Shown in pieces: positions 14,563-24,187 of a stretch of DNA of 38,864 nt. This DNA comes from Candidatus Fermentibacterota bacterium (GTDB lineage Bacteria; JAFGKV01). The stretch spans positions 1-38,864 of the forward strand of contig JAUXFG010000016.1 of assembly GCA_030620115.1 (NCBI GenBank). The letters run 5' to 3'. A program made the translations under genes and the position numbers. The notes under the pieces were generated by a model. The model did not search any database and was not told the origin of the DNA. It was given only the letters and a program-made list of their open reading frames with translations. Numbering within the stretch: position 1 is the first letter of the stretch; each line of letters opens with the position of its first letter.

Positions 14563-15876
14563 CTATGTTCTTCCCCTCATGCGCCCCTTCTTCATGAAGC
14601 TGTCGTAGTGGCGCATCAGGAGATGAGATTCGATTTGTTGGAGCGTATCAAGCACCACTCCCACAACAATAAGCAAACCTGTCCCACCGAGGTAGATGGG
14701 AGCATGCATTTTATATATGAGCATATCTGGAAGCAATGCTATAAATGCCAAGAATATCGCACCAGGAAGCGTAATCCTCGTCAGTACCCTGTCGATAAAA
14801 TCAGACGTTCGTTTCCCCGGCCTGATTCCTGGAATAAAGGCCCCCTGTCTCTTCATGTTGTCCGCGAGATCCACGGGATTGAAGACGATGGCCGTGTAGA
14901 AGTACGCAAAAAAGATGATCAGACCGCTATAGAGGATGGCATAGATCGCCGCGCCGGGTTGAAGGTTGGCGGCGATCCCTTCCATGAACTCATTACCAGG
15001 AAAGAACGTAGTGGCCATTGTGCGCGGAAACATTATCAGAGACTGAGCGAAAATCACAGGGATCACACCTGCGGTATTCACGCGGAGTGGGATAAATGTG
15101 CTATGCCCGCCGTAGATTTTTCTTCCTACAATTCTTTTTGCATACTGAACCGGTATCCGCCTCGTGCCCTGCGTAATGAGTACTATGAGCCCCGTGACCG
15201 AAACCATGATGATCACGAGGAGTACTGCCTGGAAAGGCGAAAAAGTGCCGGCTTTCAAAACGCTTACGGTCCTCAGGAATTGCCCCGGATATCGGGCGAT
15301 GATTCCGATGGTGATAATGAGAGAGATACCGTTCCCTATACCATGCTCCGTGATCTGCTCGCCTAACCACATGACAAAAACGGTACCCGCGGTAAACGTG
15401 AGCGCACAGAGCAAACGGAATCCCCATCCGGGATGAGGAACCACGTGAAGCCCTCCCCCGGTTGTCATGGATTCCAGGAAAATGCTGATACCGTAGGCCT
15501 GGATGATGGATACCAATACGGTTCCATATCGCGTGTATTGATTGATCTTCCGGCGCCCCTCCTCCCCCTCTTTCTTGAGCTTCTCGAAATAGGGGATCAC
15601 CGCGGTCAGCAATTGGAGAATGATCGATGCGCTGATGTAAGGCATGATCCCCAGAGCAAAAATGGTTGCCTTGCTCAGGTTTCCGCCCACGAACATATCC
15701 CACAACCCAAGAAGCGTTCCCTTCTGCTGGGAGAAGAATAGGCTTAGCGCACGGCCATCTATCCCTGCGGTCGGGATATGTCCTCCCAACTGATAGACAA
15801 CCAAGATGGATAATGTGAAGAGAATCCGCCGTCGGAGCTCCGGAATATTGAACGCGCTCTGAAAACCCTTGATCAC
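14563..15876 (-). CDS. secY: Protein translocase subunit SecY
   Basis: A 437-residue SecY with ten TMs, the channel of the Sec translocon. The start IKGFQSAFNIPELRRRILFTL, the plug region after TM1 (GGHIPTAGIDGR), the TM5 loop with GIGNGISLII and the cytoplasmic loop TQGTRRIPVQYAKR are typical. GTG 15876 overlaps the rplO TGA (GTGA). Its partner SecE is also in this window (38.3 kb); SecG is not. Confidence 0.97.
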   Translation of the reverse strand: MIKGFQSAFNIPELRRRILFTLSILVVYQLGGHIPTAGIDGRALSLFFSQQKGTLLGLWDMFVGGNLSKATIFALGIMPYISASIILQLLTAVIPYFEKLKKEGEEGRRKINQYTRYGTVLVSIIQAYGISIFLESMTTGGGLHVVPHPGWGFRLLCALTFTAGTVFVMWLGEQITEHGIGNGISLIITIGIIARYPGQFLRTVSVLKAGTFSPFQAVLLVIIMVSVTGLIVLITQGTRRIPVQYAKRIVGRKIYGGHSTFIPLRVNTAGVIPVIFAQSLIMFPRTMATTFFPGNEFMEGIAANLQPGAAIYAILYSGLIIFFAYFYTAIVFNPVDLADNMKRQGAFIPGIRPGKRTSDFIDRVLTRITLPGAIFLAFIALLPDMLIYKMHAPIYLGGTGLLIVVGVVLDTLQQIESHLLMRHYDSFMKKGRMRGRT

Positions 15877-16322
15877 TTCTTCAATACCCCAATACTGCCG
15901 CCTGCGGTCTTAATCTCCTCCTGCGCGCTCGCACTGAACGCATGAGCCACCACTGTATAGGCCGCCTTGAGAGGACGCGGGCCTGCAAGGATCTTCACAG
16001 GCCCGCCTTTGCGGATCAAGCGCGCCTCTGAGAGCTTCTCGGGATCGATACGTTCCCCCGCAGGGAATCGTTCCAGATCGACGGCATGCACCACCTCGTA
16101 GACAACCCTGAACGGGTTCTTGAAACCACGTTTAGGTAGTCTCCGCTGCAGGGGCATCTGTCCACCTTCGTGCCACGGTTGCATTCCCCCACCTGATCGG
16201 GAGCCTAACCCCTTATGGCCTCTACCGGCTGTTTTTCCGCTTCCTGATCCGGGTCCTCTGCCCAGGCGCCGTTTCGCATGCCGCGCGCCGGACTTGTATC
16301 TCAGGTTTCCTAGTTCATTCAT
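15873..16322 (-). CDS. rplO: 50S ribosomal protein L15
   Basis: A 149-residue L15. The glycine- and arginine-rich N-terminus (RRLGRGPGSGSGKTAGRGHKG) and the C-terminal VVAHAFSASAQEEI are diagnostic. The start at ATG 16322 (MNELGNLRY) has AGGAG 7 nt upstream, inside the end of rpmD; the ATG one codon earlier is the alternative, and the longer frame upstream is not L15. It overlaps rpmD by 8 nt and secY by 4 nt. Confidence 0.96.
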   Translation of the reverse strand: MNELGNLRYKSGARHAKRRLGRGPGSGSGKTAGRGHKGLGSRSGGGMQPWHEGGQMPLQRRLPKRGFKNPFRVVYEVVHAVDLERFPAGERIDPEKLSEARLIRKGGPVKILAGPRPLKAAYTVVAHAFSASAQEEIKTAGGSIGVLKK

Positions 16323-16512
16323 CATCAAGCTCCTGGACCTCGACAAGATGTCGAACCTTCGACACCATACCACGGATAGCCGGGTTATCTCCATGAATAG
16401 CGGTGGCGTTCATCTTGCGTAGGCCTAGCGCTCGCATCGTACGCTTCTGAACCTCCGGTCGCCCAATCGTGCTTCGAATTTGTTTCACTAAAAGCTTACG
16501 CGCCACTGGCAT
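16315..16512 (-). CDS. rpmD: 50S ribosomal protein L30
   Basis: A 65-residue L30, recognised by LLVKQIRSTIGRPEVQKRT and LGLRKMNATAIHGDNPAIRGM. GAGAGGTGG directly abuts ATG 16512, whereas GTG 16506 (two codons later) sits at an ideal distance from the same site, so the true start may be GTG (63 residues). Its end overlaps rplO. Confidence 0.95.
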   Translation of the reverse strand: MPVARKLLVKQIRSTIGRPEVQKRTMRALGLRKMNATAIHGDNPAIRGMVSKVRHLVEVQELDDE

Positions 16513-16538
16513 CCACCTCTCTATCCAAAAACGCTTCC

Positions 16539-17087
16539 TCAGCGACCCATCTTCCTAGATCGACGCTGCTCCCATTCCTCCTCAGAGAGACCAAGCACCC
16601 GAGCAGGAGTCAGCCCGCGGCGACGACATACACTGTTCAGAGAACGAATCCCTCGCAACCCCTGAATACATGCCTTAACCACGTTCTGAGGATTCGGAGA
16701 GCCAAGAGACTTGGTGAGTATGTCCTTCACTCCGGCCATTTCCATCACGGCCCGCACGGCTCCACCTGCAATCACCCCGGTGCCCGGCGCACCAGGTCTC
16801 ATCATGACCCGGCCCGCACCATATCGCCCAACGACTCCGTAGGGGATCGTCCCATGAACCAATGGCACGATAATGAGCGACTTCTTCGCCTTCTCCGAAG
16901 CCTTCCGTATAGCCTCGGATATCTCATTCGCCTTTCCCATGGCCACCCCCACGCGGCCGTGGCCATCTCCCACCGCCACAATAGCGTTGAAACTGAATCT
17001 CCTACCACCTTTGACGACCTTGGCTACGCGGTTGATCTGAACGATCCGCTCATTCAGCTCTTGCTGCTCCTTATGCATGGGCCTCAA
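16539..17087 (-). CDS. rpsE: 30S ribosomal protein S5
   Basis: A 182-residue S5 with the N-terminal double-stranded-RNA-binding-like domain ([22 protein letters not shown]) and the C-terminal domain with [17 protein letters not shown]5 works in decoding fidelity and helicase activity at the mRNA entry. TTG 17087 has GGGAG 7 nt upstream; ATG 17078 (MHKEQQE) is a reasonable alternative. Confidence 0.97.
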   Translation of the reverse strand: MRPMHKEQQELNERIVQINRVAKVVKGGRRFSFNAIVAVGDGHGRVGVAMGKANEISEAIRKASEKAKKSLIIVPLVHGTIPYGVVGRYGAGRVMMRPGAPGTGVIAGGAVRAVMEMAGVKDILTKSLGSPNPQNVVKACIQGLRGIRSLNSVCRRRGLTPARVLGLSEEEWEQRRSRKMGR

Positions 17088-17109
17088 TCAAGAACTCCCT
17101 TCTCTCAAG

Positions 17110-17487
17110 CTAAAACTCCAGCAGTCCGCCCTCTCGAGCTCCATCCGCCAGTGCTTTCACTCTGCCAATGTACCGAAAACCGCCGCGATCAAATACCACC
17201 CTGGATATCCCGGCCTCCTTTGCCCTCTTGGCCAGCATCTGGCCGATCCGCCTGCTCATCTCTACCTTCCCTTTTGTCTCTTCAAATGCCTTCTGGACCT
17301 CCAGGGATGTACTCGTCACGGAGCATATAGTCCGGTGGGATGTATCGTCGATGATCTGCGCACTAATGTGTCTGTTGCTTCGAAACACGGCCAGACGGGG
17401 GCGTTCCTCAGAACCCTTCAGTTTCTTTCGTACGCGGTTTTGGCGCCTTCTTCGCTGCAGGCGCTTGGCCTTCGCCCGGTCTCTCAT
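17110..17487 (-). CDS. rplR: 50S ribosomal protein L18
   Basis: A 125-residue L18 that binds 5S rRNA. Typical blocks are RPRLAVFRSNRHISAQIIDD and the end VFDRGGFRYIGRVKALADGAREGGL. The very basic N-terminus is of ordinary length. The ATG lies 2 nt after the rplF stop, so the two are tightly coupled. Confidence 0.98.
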   Translation of the reverse strand: MRDRAKAKRLQRRRRQNRVRKKLKGSEERPRLAVFRSNRHISAQIIDDTSHRTICSVTSTSLEVQKAFEETKGKVEMSRRIGQMLAKRAKEAGISRVVFDRGGFRYIGRVKALADGAREGGLLEF

Positions 17488-17489
17488 TG

Positions 17490-18026
17490 CTATGCTCCAC
17501 CCTTTCCAGCTTTACGTCGCACCTGTTCACCCTTGTAACGGATACCTTTGCCCGTATATACTCCAGGAGGTCGGAGGGAGCGAATCTTTGCCGCCACTTG
17601 GCCGACAAGGTGCTTGTCAATCCCGGAAATGATGAGCACCGTTGGGCTCTTGACCTCGATGGAAATATCCTCTGGTGGAATAAACAGAACGGGATGCGAA
17701 TACCCCACCTCGATGACAATGCCCAGCTTCTCCGCTCTGGCCTTGTATCCTATTCCTTCGATCTCAAGTGTCTTCGTGAAACCGTTGGAAACGCCATCCA
17801 CCATGTTCTGCACCAGAGCCCTCGTAAGTCCATGGAGACTCCGTAATGACTTGCTCTCTGAAGATCGCAGAACCTGAAGAGTCCGCCCTTCAATCTCCAC
17901 GGAGATTCCTCGAGGCATCTCCTGACATAGGCTTCCCCTCGAACCGGAGATCTCCAACGTCTGCCCCTTAATGTTGGCTTGGACAGCCTGGGGCAACACC
18001 ACAGGCATCTTTCCTACGCGTGACAC
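17490..18026 (-). CDS. rplF: 50S ribosomal protein L6
   Basis: A 178-residue L6 starting MSRVGKMPVVLP, with two homologous domains and the C-terminal PPGVYTGKGIRYKGEQVRRKAGK. It binds near the sarcin-ricin loop where elongation factors act. The start codon is GTG with a strong AGGAGGGG upstream, which decides the start. Confidence 0.98.
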   Translation of the reverse strand: MSRVGKMPVVLPQAVQANIKGQTLEISGSRGSLCQEMPRGISVEIEGRTLQVLRSSESKSLRSLHGLTRALVQNMVDGVSNGFTKTLEIEGIGYKARAEKLGIVIEVGYSHPVLFIPPEDISIEVKSPTVLIISGIDKHLVGQVAAKIRSLRPPGVYTGKGIRYKGEQVRRKAGKGGA

Positions 18027-18035
18027 AATCCCCTC

Positions 18036-18434
18036 CTACCAGACCTTGAGGATAACCTCGCCGCCGATTCCGAGACGTCTTGCCTGTTTCCCGGCCAAGA
18101 CACCCCGGGAAGTGGATAAGATCGAAACTCCATAACCGCCCGCAACGCGAGGCATATCCTCTTTCCCCACATAGACTCGCAGTCCCGGCGTTGATACTCT
18201 CTTAATTCCTTCAATAACGTTCTCGCCCTTGTCCAAGTAACGGAGATACACTCTCAAGATTCCCTGTTTGTTGTCTGGAATTACACGAAAATTCCTGATG
18301 AACCTCTCTTCCTTGAGGATCTCCGCAATGGCCGTCTTCATTTTCGAAGATGGAATATCGGTACTCCGGTGCCCAGCGCGAGCCGCATTTCGTATACGCG
18401 TCAGCATATCGGCAATAGGATCAGTCATACTCAT
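18036..18434 (-). CDS. rpsH: 30S ribosomal protein S8
   Basis: A 132-residue S8 ([13 protein letters not shown], then the C-terminal [27 protein letters not shown]). It binds the central domain of 16S rRNA and in E. coli represses the spc operon at rplE; that leader cannot be judged by eye here. ATG 18434 or the ATG two codons later (MTDPIAD) could start it. Confidence 0.98.
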   Translation of the reverse strand: MSMTDPIADMLTRIRNAARAGHRSTDIPSSKMKTAIAEILKEERFIRNFRVIPDNKQGILRVYLRYLDKGENVIEGIKRVSTPGLRVYVGKEDMPRVAGGYGVSILSTSRGVLAGKQARRLGIGGEVILKVW

Positions 18435-18452
18435 GGATCTACTCTCCCTTGA

Positions 18453-18638
18453 TCACCAGCTCGCCTTGACAATGCCCGGCACCTTGCCCTCCAAAGCCAG
18501 CTCCCTAAAACAGATACGACAAACCCCGAATTTGCGCATGTAGGCCCTTGGTCTGCCACACCGCCCACATCGATTGTAGCGGCGTACGCGAAATCTCGGC
18601 TTCTTTTTCGATTTCTCAATCAATGACTTCTTGGCCAC
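18453..18638 (-). CDS. rpsN: 30S ribosomal protein S14, type Z
   Basis: A 61-residue zinc-type S14 ([15 protein letters not shown], then [20 protein letters not shown]). The four Cys of the zinc ribbon are present. GTG 18638 is chosen: GGAGG lies 5 nt upstream, and the product then has the usual 61 residues. The GTG at 18644 overlaps the ribosome binding site itself. Confidence 0.97.
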   Translation of the reverse strand: MAKKSLIEKSKKKPRFRVRRYNRCGRCGRPRAYMRKFGVCRICFRELALEGKVPGIVKASW

Positions 18639-18665
18639 GTACACCTCCCGGCCTGGATAGCCGCA

Positions 18666-19265
18666 CTAATCCTCTTTCGTTTCCGCGGAATCATTCCCTT
18701 CAGTGGCAATCCCTACGGGTTTTAGACCTCTGAACGGCACTCCAAGCTCAGCCAACAAGGCAATAGCTTCTTCATCTGTCTTTGCCGTTGTCACCAGGGT
18801 GATGTTCATGCCCCGGATCCTATCGATCTTATCGTAATCGATCTCCGGAAAAATCACCTGTTCGGTGATACCCATGCTATAGTTGCCGCGGCCATCGCAC
18901 GATCTATCCGAGAGACCACGGAAATCCCGGACCCGAGGAATCGCCACCGTAATCAATCTATCCAGAAATTCATACATCCGCGTGCTGCGGAGCGTCACCA
19001 TACATCCAATACGCATACCGGTCCTAAGTTTGAACGTCGAGATAGATTTCTTGGCCACCGTGATCTTCGGCTGTTGCCCGGTGATGGTCCGCAGGTCCTG
19101 AACAGCGGAGTCGAGTTCCTTTCGGTCCTGTATTGCCTCACCCACCCCCATGTTCACCACGATCTTCTCCAGCCTTGGCACTTGGAGGAGATTCTTGTAA
19201 CCGAAACGCTCCTTGAGCTTTGGAACAACAGTCTCCCCATAGTACTCTCTGAGACGTGCCACCAA
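18666..19265 (-). CDS. rplE: 50S ribosomal protein L5
   Basis: A 199-residue L5, which binds 5S rRNA at the central protuberance. [16 protein letters not shown] and [16 protein letters not shown] are diagnostic. A short acidic C-terminal tail of about 15 residues ([10 protein letters not shown] at its end) extends beyond the usual length of about 180. The start is TTG 19265 or GTG 19262; AGGAGG serves either (6 or 9 nt). Confidence 0.97.
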   Translation of the reverse strand: MVARLREYYGETVVPKLKERFGYKNLLQVPRLEKIVVNMGVGEAIQDRKELDSAVQDLRTITGQQPKITVAKKSISTFKLRTGMRIGCMVTLRSTRMYEFLDRLITVAIPRVRDFRGLSDRSCDGRGNYSMGITEQVIFPEIDYDKIDRIRGMNITLVTTAKTDEEAIALLAELGVPFRGLKPVGIATEGNDSAETKED

Positions 19266-19275
19266 CCTAAACCTC

Positions 19276-19656
19276 CTACTGTCCCAGCATTTCGCCGGTG
19301 GACTTCACGTATCGCACGCGTCTTCCGTCGGCCAGCTTCTTCCGCCCGATCTTGACCTTCTGATCGCCAACCACAAACCCCACGTTGGAGATATGGATAG
19401 GCGCCTCCCGCTCCACGATACCGCCCTGCTGGTTCTTCTGGCTCGGCCTGGTGTGTCTCTTGATGAAATTCACCTTTTCAACGATGATCCGTGTGCTCTC
19501 AGTCATTACCCGGAGGACCTTTCCCCTCTTGCCCTTATCATCTCCGCTGATGACTTCCACCAAATCGCCTTTGCGAATCAGATGGTTCATCTTCATCTTC
19601 CGTACCCGCTTGGCACCCTTCGTCCGAAATCCCAGCCCCTCATTTCGTTTCCGCAT
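19276..19656 (-). CDS. rplX: 50S ribosomal protein L24 with N-terminal extension
   Basis: A 126-residue L24 (KOW motif [20 protein letters not shown]; then [16 protein letters not shown]), an assembly initiator at the 5' end of 23S rRNA. Bacterial L24 usually begins shortly before the KOW motif. Here about 20 basic residues ([19 protein letters not shown]) precede it. The long start is supported by GGAGG 7 nt before ATG 19656 and by the TGATG junction with rplN. ATG 19590, with a weaker GGAAG, would give a normal-length protein. Confidence 0.95.
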   Translation of the reverse strand: MRKRNEGLGFRTKGAKRVRKMKMNHLIRKGDLVEVISGDDKGKRGKVLRVMTESTRIIVEKVNFIKRHTRPSQKNQQGGIVEREAPIHISNVGFVVGDQKVKIGRKKLADGRRVRYVKSTGEMLGQ

Positions 19657-20024
19657 CACAAAACCTCCGGTGCGAGAGAGACAATCTTCGTAAACCTCTT
19701 CTCGCGCAATTCCCTGGCAACGGGGCCGAAAATTCTTGCCGCCGTCGGCTCGTTCTGATCATTGATGAGCACCGCAGCGTTGTCATCAAACCGGATATAG
19801 CTCCCATCCCTCCGTCGATATTCCTTCTTCGTCCTCACCACGACCGCCTTGTTCACGCTTCCCTTCTTTACATTCGATCCCGGGATGGCGGACTTCACGG
19901 TCACGACGATGACATCGCCAACGCGTGCATACCTTCGACGAGTCCCGCCGAGAACTCTGATGCATTGCGCCAGCTTCGCACCGGAATTGTCGGCAATCGT
20001 TAACCAGGTCTCTTGCTGGATCAT
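19656..20024 (-). CDS. rplN: 50S ribosomal protein L14
   Basis: A 122-residue L14 starting [21 protein letters not shown] and containing [15 protein letters not shown] and [10 protein letters not shown]. It forms part of the intersubunit bridges. Its stop shares one base with the rplX start. It follows rpsQ after 2 nt. Confidence 0.98.
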   Translation of the reverse strand: MIQQETWLTIADNSGAKLAQCIRVLGGTRRRYARVGDVIVVTVKSAIPGSNVKKGSVNKAVVVRTKKEYRRRDGSYIRFDDNAAVLINDQNEPTAARIFGPVARELREKRFTKIVSLAPEVL

Positions 20025-20026
20025 GG

Positions 20027-20284
20027 CTATTTGGCCCTCTCGATTATCTCAAGAACGCGCCATCGCTTGGTCTTACTCAAAGGACGCGTCTCGACAATCT
20101 TGACTCTATCGCCAACCTTGCACTCGTTCTTCTCATCGTGTACTGCATAGGTTTTCCTGCGACGAACGATCTTCTTGTATCGTGGATGGACCACGAGTCG
20201 TTCAACCTTCACGCGGACGGACTTCTCGGCCTTATCGCCCACGATGACTCCATCCCGGATTTTCCTTGTACCCTTGTCAGCCAT
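20027..20284 (-). CDS. rpsQ: 30S ribosomal protein S17
   Basis: An 85-residue S17 ([61 protein letters not shown]), an OB-fold primary binder of 16S rRNA. Length and motifs are ordinary. It lies between rpmC and rplN. Confidence 0.98.
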   Translation of the reverse strand: MADKGTRKIRDGVIVGDKAEKSVRVKVERLVVHPRYKKIVRRRKTYAVHDEKNECKVGDRVKIVETRPLSKTKRWRVLEIIERAK

Positions 20285-20299
20285 TACAAACCCTCTCTA

Positions 20300-20548
20300 T
20301 CATCCAGCGGAGACCTCTCCTTTAGCATGGTCCGCCTCCATCTGTCTCCCTCGCGCAAGTCCGAGTTCTCTTTCACGCTGAAGAGTAAGCGCCCTGGCAA
20401 GATTTCTTCTGGCCACCCTGAGCATCATAGGGTTGTCTAACTGCCCTGTGGCATGTCGAAACCGGAAGTTGAAGAGCTCTTCTCTCATTTCAGCGATCTT
20501 TGCCTTCAGCTCCTCGTCGGGGAGTTCCCGTAAGCTTTCAACCTTCAT
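20300..20548 (-). CDS. rpmC: 50S ribosomal protein L29
   Basis: An 82-residue L29 (ESLRELPDEELKAKIAEMREEL, then RFRHATGQLDNPMMLRVARR). It is all-helical and lies by the exit tunnel, where it helps dock trigger factor and SRP. ATG 20548 has AGGTGG 6 nt upstream. A GTG at 20554 overlapping the rplP TGA is the alternative. The C-terminus is some 15 residues longer than in E. coli. Confidence 0.95.
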   Translation of the reverse strand: MKVESLRELPDEELKAKIAEMREELFNFRFRHATGQLDNPMMLRVARRNLARALTLQRERELGLARGRQMEADHAKGEVSAG

Positions 20549-20550
20549 CT

Positions 20551-20970
20551 TCACCCACCTAGGTCTTGTCTGACCACGATTCTCGACCTCACAGGCAGCT
20601 TTGACGCAGCAAGCTTCAGAGCGGAACGTGCAAGCTCCTCACTCACGCCTTCAAGCTCGAACATCACGCGCCCCGGCTTGACCACGGCTACCCAATGATC
20701 GGGGGATCCTTTGCCCTTCCCCATACGCGTTTCAGCCGGTTTCAGCGTAATAGGCTTGTCGGGGAAAATCCGTATCCAGACCTTACCACCCCTGCGTATC
20801 TTGCGGGTCATCGCCACACGAGCCGCCTCGATCTGCTTGCTGGTAATCCACGCAGGCTCCATTGCTTTCAGCCCGAAATCGCCAAAGCTGACTCTGCTGC
20901 CCCGCATGGACATCCCTCTCATTCGGCCTCTCTGCTGCTTGCGAAACCGCACACGACTTGGCGCTAACAT
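20551..20970 (-). CDS. rplP: 50S ribosomal protein L16
   Basis: A 139-residue L16 ([30 protein letters not shown], the [25 protein letters not shown] region). It positions A-site tRNA near the peptidyl transferase centre. The ATG start has AAGGTGA upstream. The sequence is ordinary in length. Confidence 0.98.
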   Translation of the reverse strand: MLAPSRVRFRKQQRGRMRGMSMRGSRVSFGDFGLKAMEPAWITSKQIEAARVAMTRKIRRGGKVWIRIFPDKPITLKPAETRMGKGKGSPDHWVAVVKPGRVMFELEGVSEELARSALKLAASKLPVRSRIVVRQDLGG

Positions 20971-20983
20971 GAGTCACCTTCCC

Positions 20984-21700
20984 TCACGACGATTTTGATG
21001 GGGCCTGAGACGAGCGAGTCCGGCGCCCATCGCCGCCCTGTTTCCTGGGCCTCTCCGTCTGGTCCCCGCTCCCGTCTTTAAGGTGCTCACCCTTATGGAT
21101 CCAGACCTTGACGCCCACCGCACCATAGTTGGTATGGGCGGTAGATCGGGCAAAATCGATGTCCGCACGTAATGTGTGAAGCGGCACCCTTCCTTCCCGA
21201 TACTGCTCACGGCGTGCCATCTCAGCACCACCCAATCTCCCTGCGCACACGACCCTTATTCCCTCGGCGCCCATTCTGATGGATGACGAGATCGCACGCT
21301 TCATGGCTCGACGGGAAGAAACACGCTGCGTGATCTGCCGCGCGATACTATCAGCCACAAGCTGCGCATCTGTCTCCGGAACTCGAACCTCCACAATATT
21401 GATGTAGATTTCTTTCCCGGTGACATGCTTCAGCTCATCACGGAGCCTATCAACCTCGGAACCTCTTCGCCCAATGACTACGCCGGGTCTCGCAGTATGT
21501 ATGTTGACTGTTACTCTCCTCGGCGCCCGCTCAATAGTGACCTTCGAAATAGAGGCTCTCTCCATACGACGACTGATATAACGCCGAATCATGATATCCT
21601 CGGAGAGCAGGTCCTTGTAGTCACGGCCACCAAACCATAAAGAATCCCACGTTTTGGTTACTCCCAGACGGAAACCCGTCGGATGCGTCTTTTGACCCAA
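20984..21700 (-). CDS. rpsC: 30S ribosomal protein S3
   Basis: A 238-residue S3 starting [15 protein letters not shown], with the KH domain block ([17 protein letters not shown]) and the C-terminal domain [20 protein letters not shown]. It lies at the mRNA entry pore. The start is TTG 21700 with GGGGGG 7 nt upstream; MGQK is the universal S3 start, so TTG is confident. A hydrophilic tail of about 25 residues ends the protein. Confidence 0.97.
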   Translation of the reverse strand: MGQKTHPTGFRLGVTKTWDSLWFGGRDYKDLLSEDIMIRRYISRRMERASISKVTIERAPRRVTVNIHTARPGVVIGRRGSEVDRLRDELKHVTGKEIYINIVEVRVPETDAQLVADSIARQITQRVSSRRAMKRAISSSIRMGAEGIRVVCAGRLGGAEMARREQYREGRVPLHTLRADIDFARSTAHTNYGAVGVKVWIHKGEHLKDGSGDQTERPRKQGGDGRRTRSSQAPSKSS

Positions 21701-21744
21701 GAGCTAACCCCCCAAGGTCTCGTCCCTCTTATAGATAGGAGGGA

Positions 21745-22095
21745 TCACTTTTCCCTTACTCCGAGCTCCACATGAAAGTGGCTCGTTCTCTTCCTGATTC
21801 TGACAACGCGACCCCGAGCCCGGGCTCGAAATCGCTTCAACATGGGTCCACCGTCCACCCAGACTCCCGAAACAAATAGATCCTCCAAGTCTAACTTGCC
21901 GGAACCCTCTTCGTTCAGTGCATTCGCCGCGGCTGACATGAGGACCTTGTTCATCACTCGCGCGGCAGATCTATTGCACAGGTCAAGGAGACCAGAAGCC
22001 TCTTCCACACCCTTGCCGCGGATCAACCCGGCAACCTGACGAGCTTTTCTGGGGGAGATGCGAACGTAACTCGCACTGGCCTTGAACATAGCCAT
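21745..22095 (-). CDS. rplV: 50S ribosomal protein L22
   Basis: A 116-residue L22 (FKASASYVRISPRKARQVAGLIRG; later SAAANALNEEG and the KRFRARARGRVVRIRKRTSH hook that lines the exit tunnel). ATG 22095 is chosen: GAGGAG, which overlaps the rpsS stop, ends 6 nt upstream. Longer in-frame starts would reach into rpsS without support. Confidence 0.97.
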   Translation of the reverse strand: MAMFKASASYVRISPRKARQVAGLIRGKGVEEASGLLDLCNRSAARVMNKVLMSAAANALNEEGSGKLDLEDLFVSGVWVDGGPMLKRFRARARGRVVRIRKRTSHFHVELGVREK

Positions 22096-22105
22096 CACCA
22101 TCTCC

Positions 22106-22390
22106 TCATCGAGGGCCAGTACGGCGTTCGCTCTTTCCGGCATGCCCTCTGTAGGTCCGGGTAGGAGCAAATTCGCCGAGCTTATGCCCGACCATGTTCT
22201 CAGTGACATAGGCAGGAACAAAGTTCTTGCCGTTATGAATTGCAAACGTATGTCCGACGAACTCGGGCGGAATTGTGCAACTTCGCTTCCAGGTTTTTAC
22301 GACGCGCCGCTCCCCTGACCGGTTCATCGCATTCACCCTATCGAGAAGCTTGGCGTCAACAAACGGCCCCTTCTTTAACGAACGACCCAT
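22106..22390 (-). CDS. rpsS: 30S ribosomal protein S19
   Basis: A 94-residue S19 ([19 protein letters not shown], then [31 protein letters not shown] in overlapping blocks). It binds the 16S head with S13. The ATG start and length are typical. Its stop codon forms part of the rplV ribosome binding site. Confidence 0.98.
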   Translation of the reverse strand: MGRSLKKGPFVDAKLLDRVNAMNRSGERRVVKTWKRSCTIPPEFVGHTFAIHNGKNFVPAYVTENMVGHKLGEFAPTRTYRGHAGKSERRTGPR

Positions 22391-22401
22391 ATCTCCTCCC
22401 C

Positions 22402-23223
22402 CTAACGCCTACGCCGTACTATCATCTTATCGGATAGTTTCGCCCGCCTGGTCCGGAATCCCTTGGTCGGCTTGCCCCAAGGTGTACATGGATGCCGACC
22501 ACCTGAGCTCTTCCCTTCTCCTCCCCCCATGGGGTGATCAACGGGATTCATGGCGACTCCTCTCACCTTCGGTCTCCAACCCATCCACCGAGCTTTGCCA
22601 GCTTTCCCCCATACGATGTTTTCATGCTCCACATTGCCCACTTGACCAATGGTAGCTCGACATTCCAGACGCACCAATCGCGTCTCCCCAGAGGGAAGCC
22701 GCAGGTGCGCGTGTTTTCCCTCCTTCGCCACGAGAACCGCATAGGTTCCCGCACCGCGCGCCATCTGTGCACCCTTGCCGGGCTGCAACTCCACGGCATG
22801 GACGCTGGTCCCCAATGGAAGACTGCCCAGAGCCATGGCGTTTCCTACCTTGGCTTCGCTTTCAGGACCCGACACAAGCACGTCTCCCACCGTGATTCCC
22901 ACCGGTGCAAGGATGTATCGTTTCTCGCCGTCCCTGTAATGCAACAGCGCAATCCTCGCCGATCGGTTCGGATCGTATTCAATGGAGGCGACGTTGGCGG
23001 GTACGCCATCCTTGTTACGCCTGAAATCAATGCGCCGATAGAACCTCTTGTGACCGCCGCCTCTATGTCTGGCGGTAATCCTTCCCCGGTTGTTCCTGCC
23101 GCCTGTCCGCTTCTTGGGCGAGAGAAGCGACTTCTCAGGCTTTGTCCGCGTGATCTCGGCGTTATCCGAGACGGTTCGAAACCGCATGGACGGTGTAACC
23201 GGTCGGAATCTCTTGATACCCAT
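22402..23223 (-). CDS. rplB: 50S ribosomal protein L2
   Basis: A 273-residue L2 starting [15 protein letters not shown], with [17 protein letters not shown], the SH3-like core and the C-terminal loop containing [16 protein letters not shown], whose His is essential for peptidyl transferase function. It is intact and ordinary. Confidence 0.98.
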   Translation of the reverse strand: MGIKRFRPVTPSMRFRTVSDNAEITRTKPEKSLLSPKKRTGGRNNRGRITARHRGGGHKRFYRRIDFRRNKDGVPANVASIEYDPNRSARIALLHYRDGEKRYILAPVGITVGDVLVSGPESEAKVGNAMALGSLPLGTSVHAVELQPGKGAQMARGAGTYAVLVAKEGKHAHLRLPSGETRLVRLECRATIGQVGNVEHENIVWGKAGKARWMGWRPKVRGVAMNPVDHPMGGGEGKSSGGRHPCTPWGKPTKGFRTRRAKLSDKMIVRRRR

Positions 23224-23226
23224 GCT

Positions 23227-23520
23227 CTAGACTCCCTCGAAGATGCTTATGGTCTGCCCCGCCTCAATGGTCACCACCGCCTTTTTCCAGTTCCTTCGTT
23301 TTCCAACGGCGAGGCGGACTCGTCTCGGTTTGCCGCGGACGTGCATGACCTTCACATCGAGCACTTTCGTATTGAATATCTCCTCTACTGCACGCTTGAT
23401 GTCGATCTTGGTGGCCTTCGGATCCACCTCGAATGTATACTTGTTATCACGCTCCCTGAGGATGTTGCTTCGCTCCGTGACAATGGGGCGTTTGAGTATG
23501 CTTTGTGCATGCCCATTCAT
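23227..23520 (-). CDS. rplW: 50S ribosomal protein L23
   Basis: A 97-residue L23 (ILKRPIVTERSNILRERD, then TFEVDPKATKIDIKRAVEEIF), the exit-tunnel protein that anchors trigger factor and SRP. Its ATG overlaps the rplD TGA (ATGA), giving translational coupling. Confidence 0.98.
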   Translation of the reverse strand: MNGHAQSILKRPIVTERSNILRERDNKYTFEVDPKATKIDIKRAVEEIFNTKVLDVKVMHVRGKPRRVRLAVGKRRNWKKAVVTIEAGQTISIFEGV

Positions 23521-24140
23521 GCGCGGCTCCTCTCCTCAAGACGCTCCAACGCTGCCACGGTCATGACCAGCTTATCTGACCTCAGCACACGATACGTAGT
23601 CAACGAGTCCGCCAGCGTCATGTCCAGCCACGGAATATTGCGTCCGGATGCAAGAATATTCATATCCCTGGTGCCAAGCACCAAAAGCGTCTTCGTGCCG
23701 GCCATTCCCAGTGACTCGAATATCTTCACCATATCTTTGGTCTTCGGGGCTTCCATGGCGATATTCTCAAGCAGCAATAGATCACCCGCTCTGGCGCGCA
23801 AAGAAAGGGCTGTTCGGAGTGCCTGTTTCCTGGCCCTCCTATTCATCTTCATGCCAAAATCCCGTGGTCGGGGTCCGAATGTATTGCCCCCGCCCACCCA
23901 TATCGGCGACCTGGCCGATCCTGCCCTCGCCCTGCCGGTTCCCTTCTGCCTCCACGGTTTTCTATTGGTTCTGTGCACCTCACCCCGTGTCTTCGTGCAG
24001 GCGGTCCCAGATCGCTGCCGAGCCAGATAGAGCCTCACCGCCTCATGGAGGAGATGCGGCTTGTGTGCGGCATCAAAGAGCTTCTCATCCAGTGCTCTCG
24101 TCCCGGCCACTCCGCCTTCCTGGTTGTGTATATTCATCAT
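23517..24140 (-). CDS. rplD: 50S ribosomal protein L4
   Basis: A 207-residue L4, with the tunnel-lining loop RNRKPWRQKGTGRARAG-like block and SPIWVGGGNTFGPRPRDF, and the C-terminal domain DKLVMTVAALERLEE. ATG 24140 (MMNIHNQ) is a likely start; GTG 24143 is the best alternative, as GGGAG lies 8 nt before it. The longer TTG frame has no support. In E. coli L4 represses the S10 operon. Confidence 0.96.
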   Translation of the reverse strand: MMNIHNQEGGVAGTRALDEKLFDAAHKPHLLHEAVRLYLARQRSGTACTKTRGEVHRTNRKPWRQKGTGRARAGSARSPIWVGGGNTFGPRPRDFGMKMNRRARKQALRTALSLRARAGDLLLLENIAMEAPKTKDMVKIFESLGMAGTKTLLVLGTRDMNILASGRNIPWLDMTLADSLTTYRVLRSDKLVMTVAALERLEERSRA

Positions 24141-24187
24141 CACTTCAGTAACTCCCTCTGGATGAAAAACCTGACCCAATCATACAA

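Noticed and set aside
22534-24030. 498-codon plus-strand open frame
   Set aside because: It runs antisense through rplB, rplW and rplD, with no ribosome binding site and no protein-like composition. It is a shadow of codon bias on the other strand.
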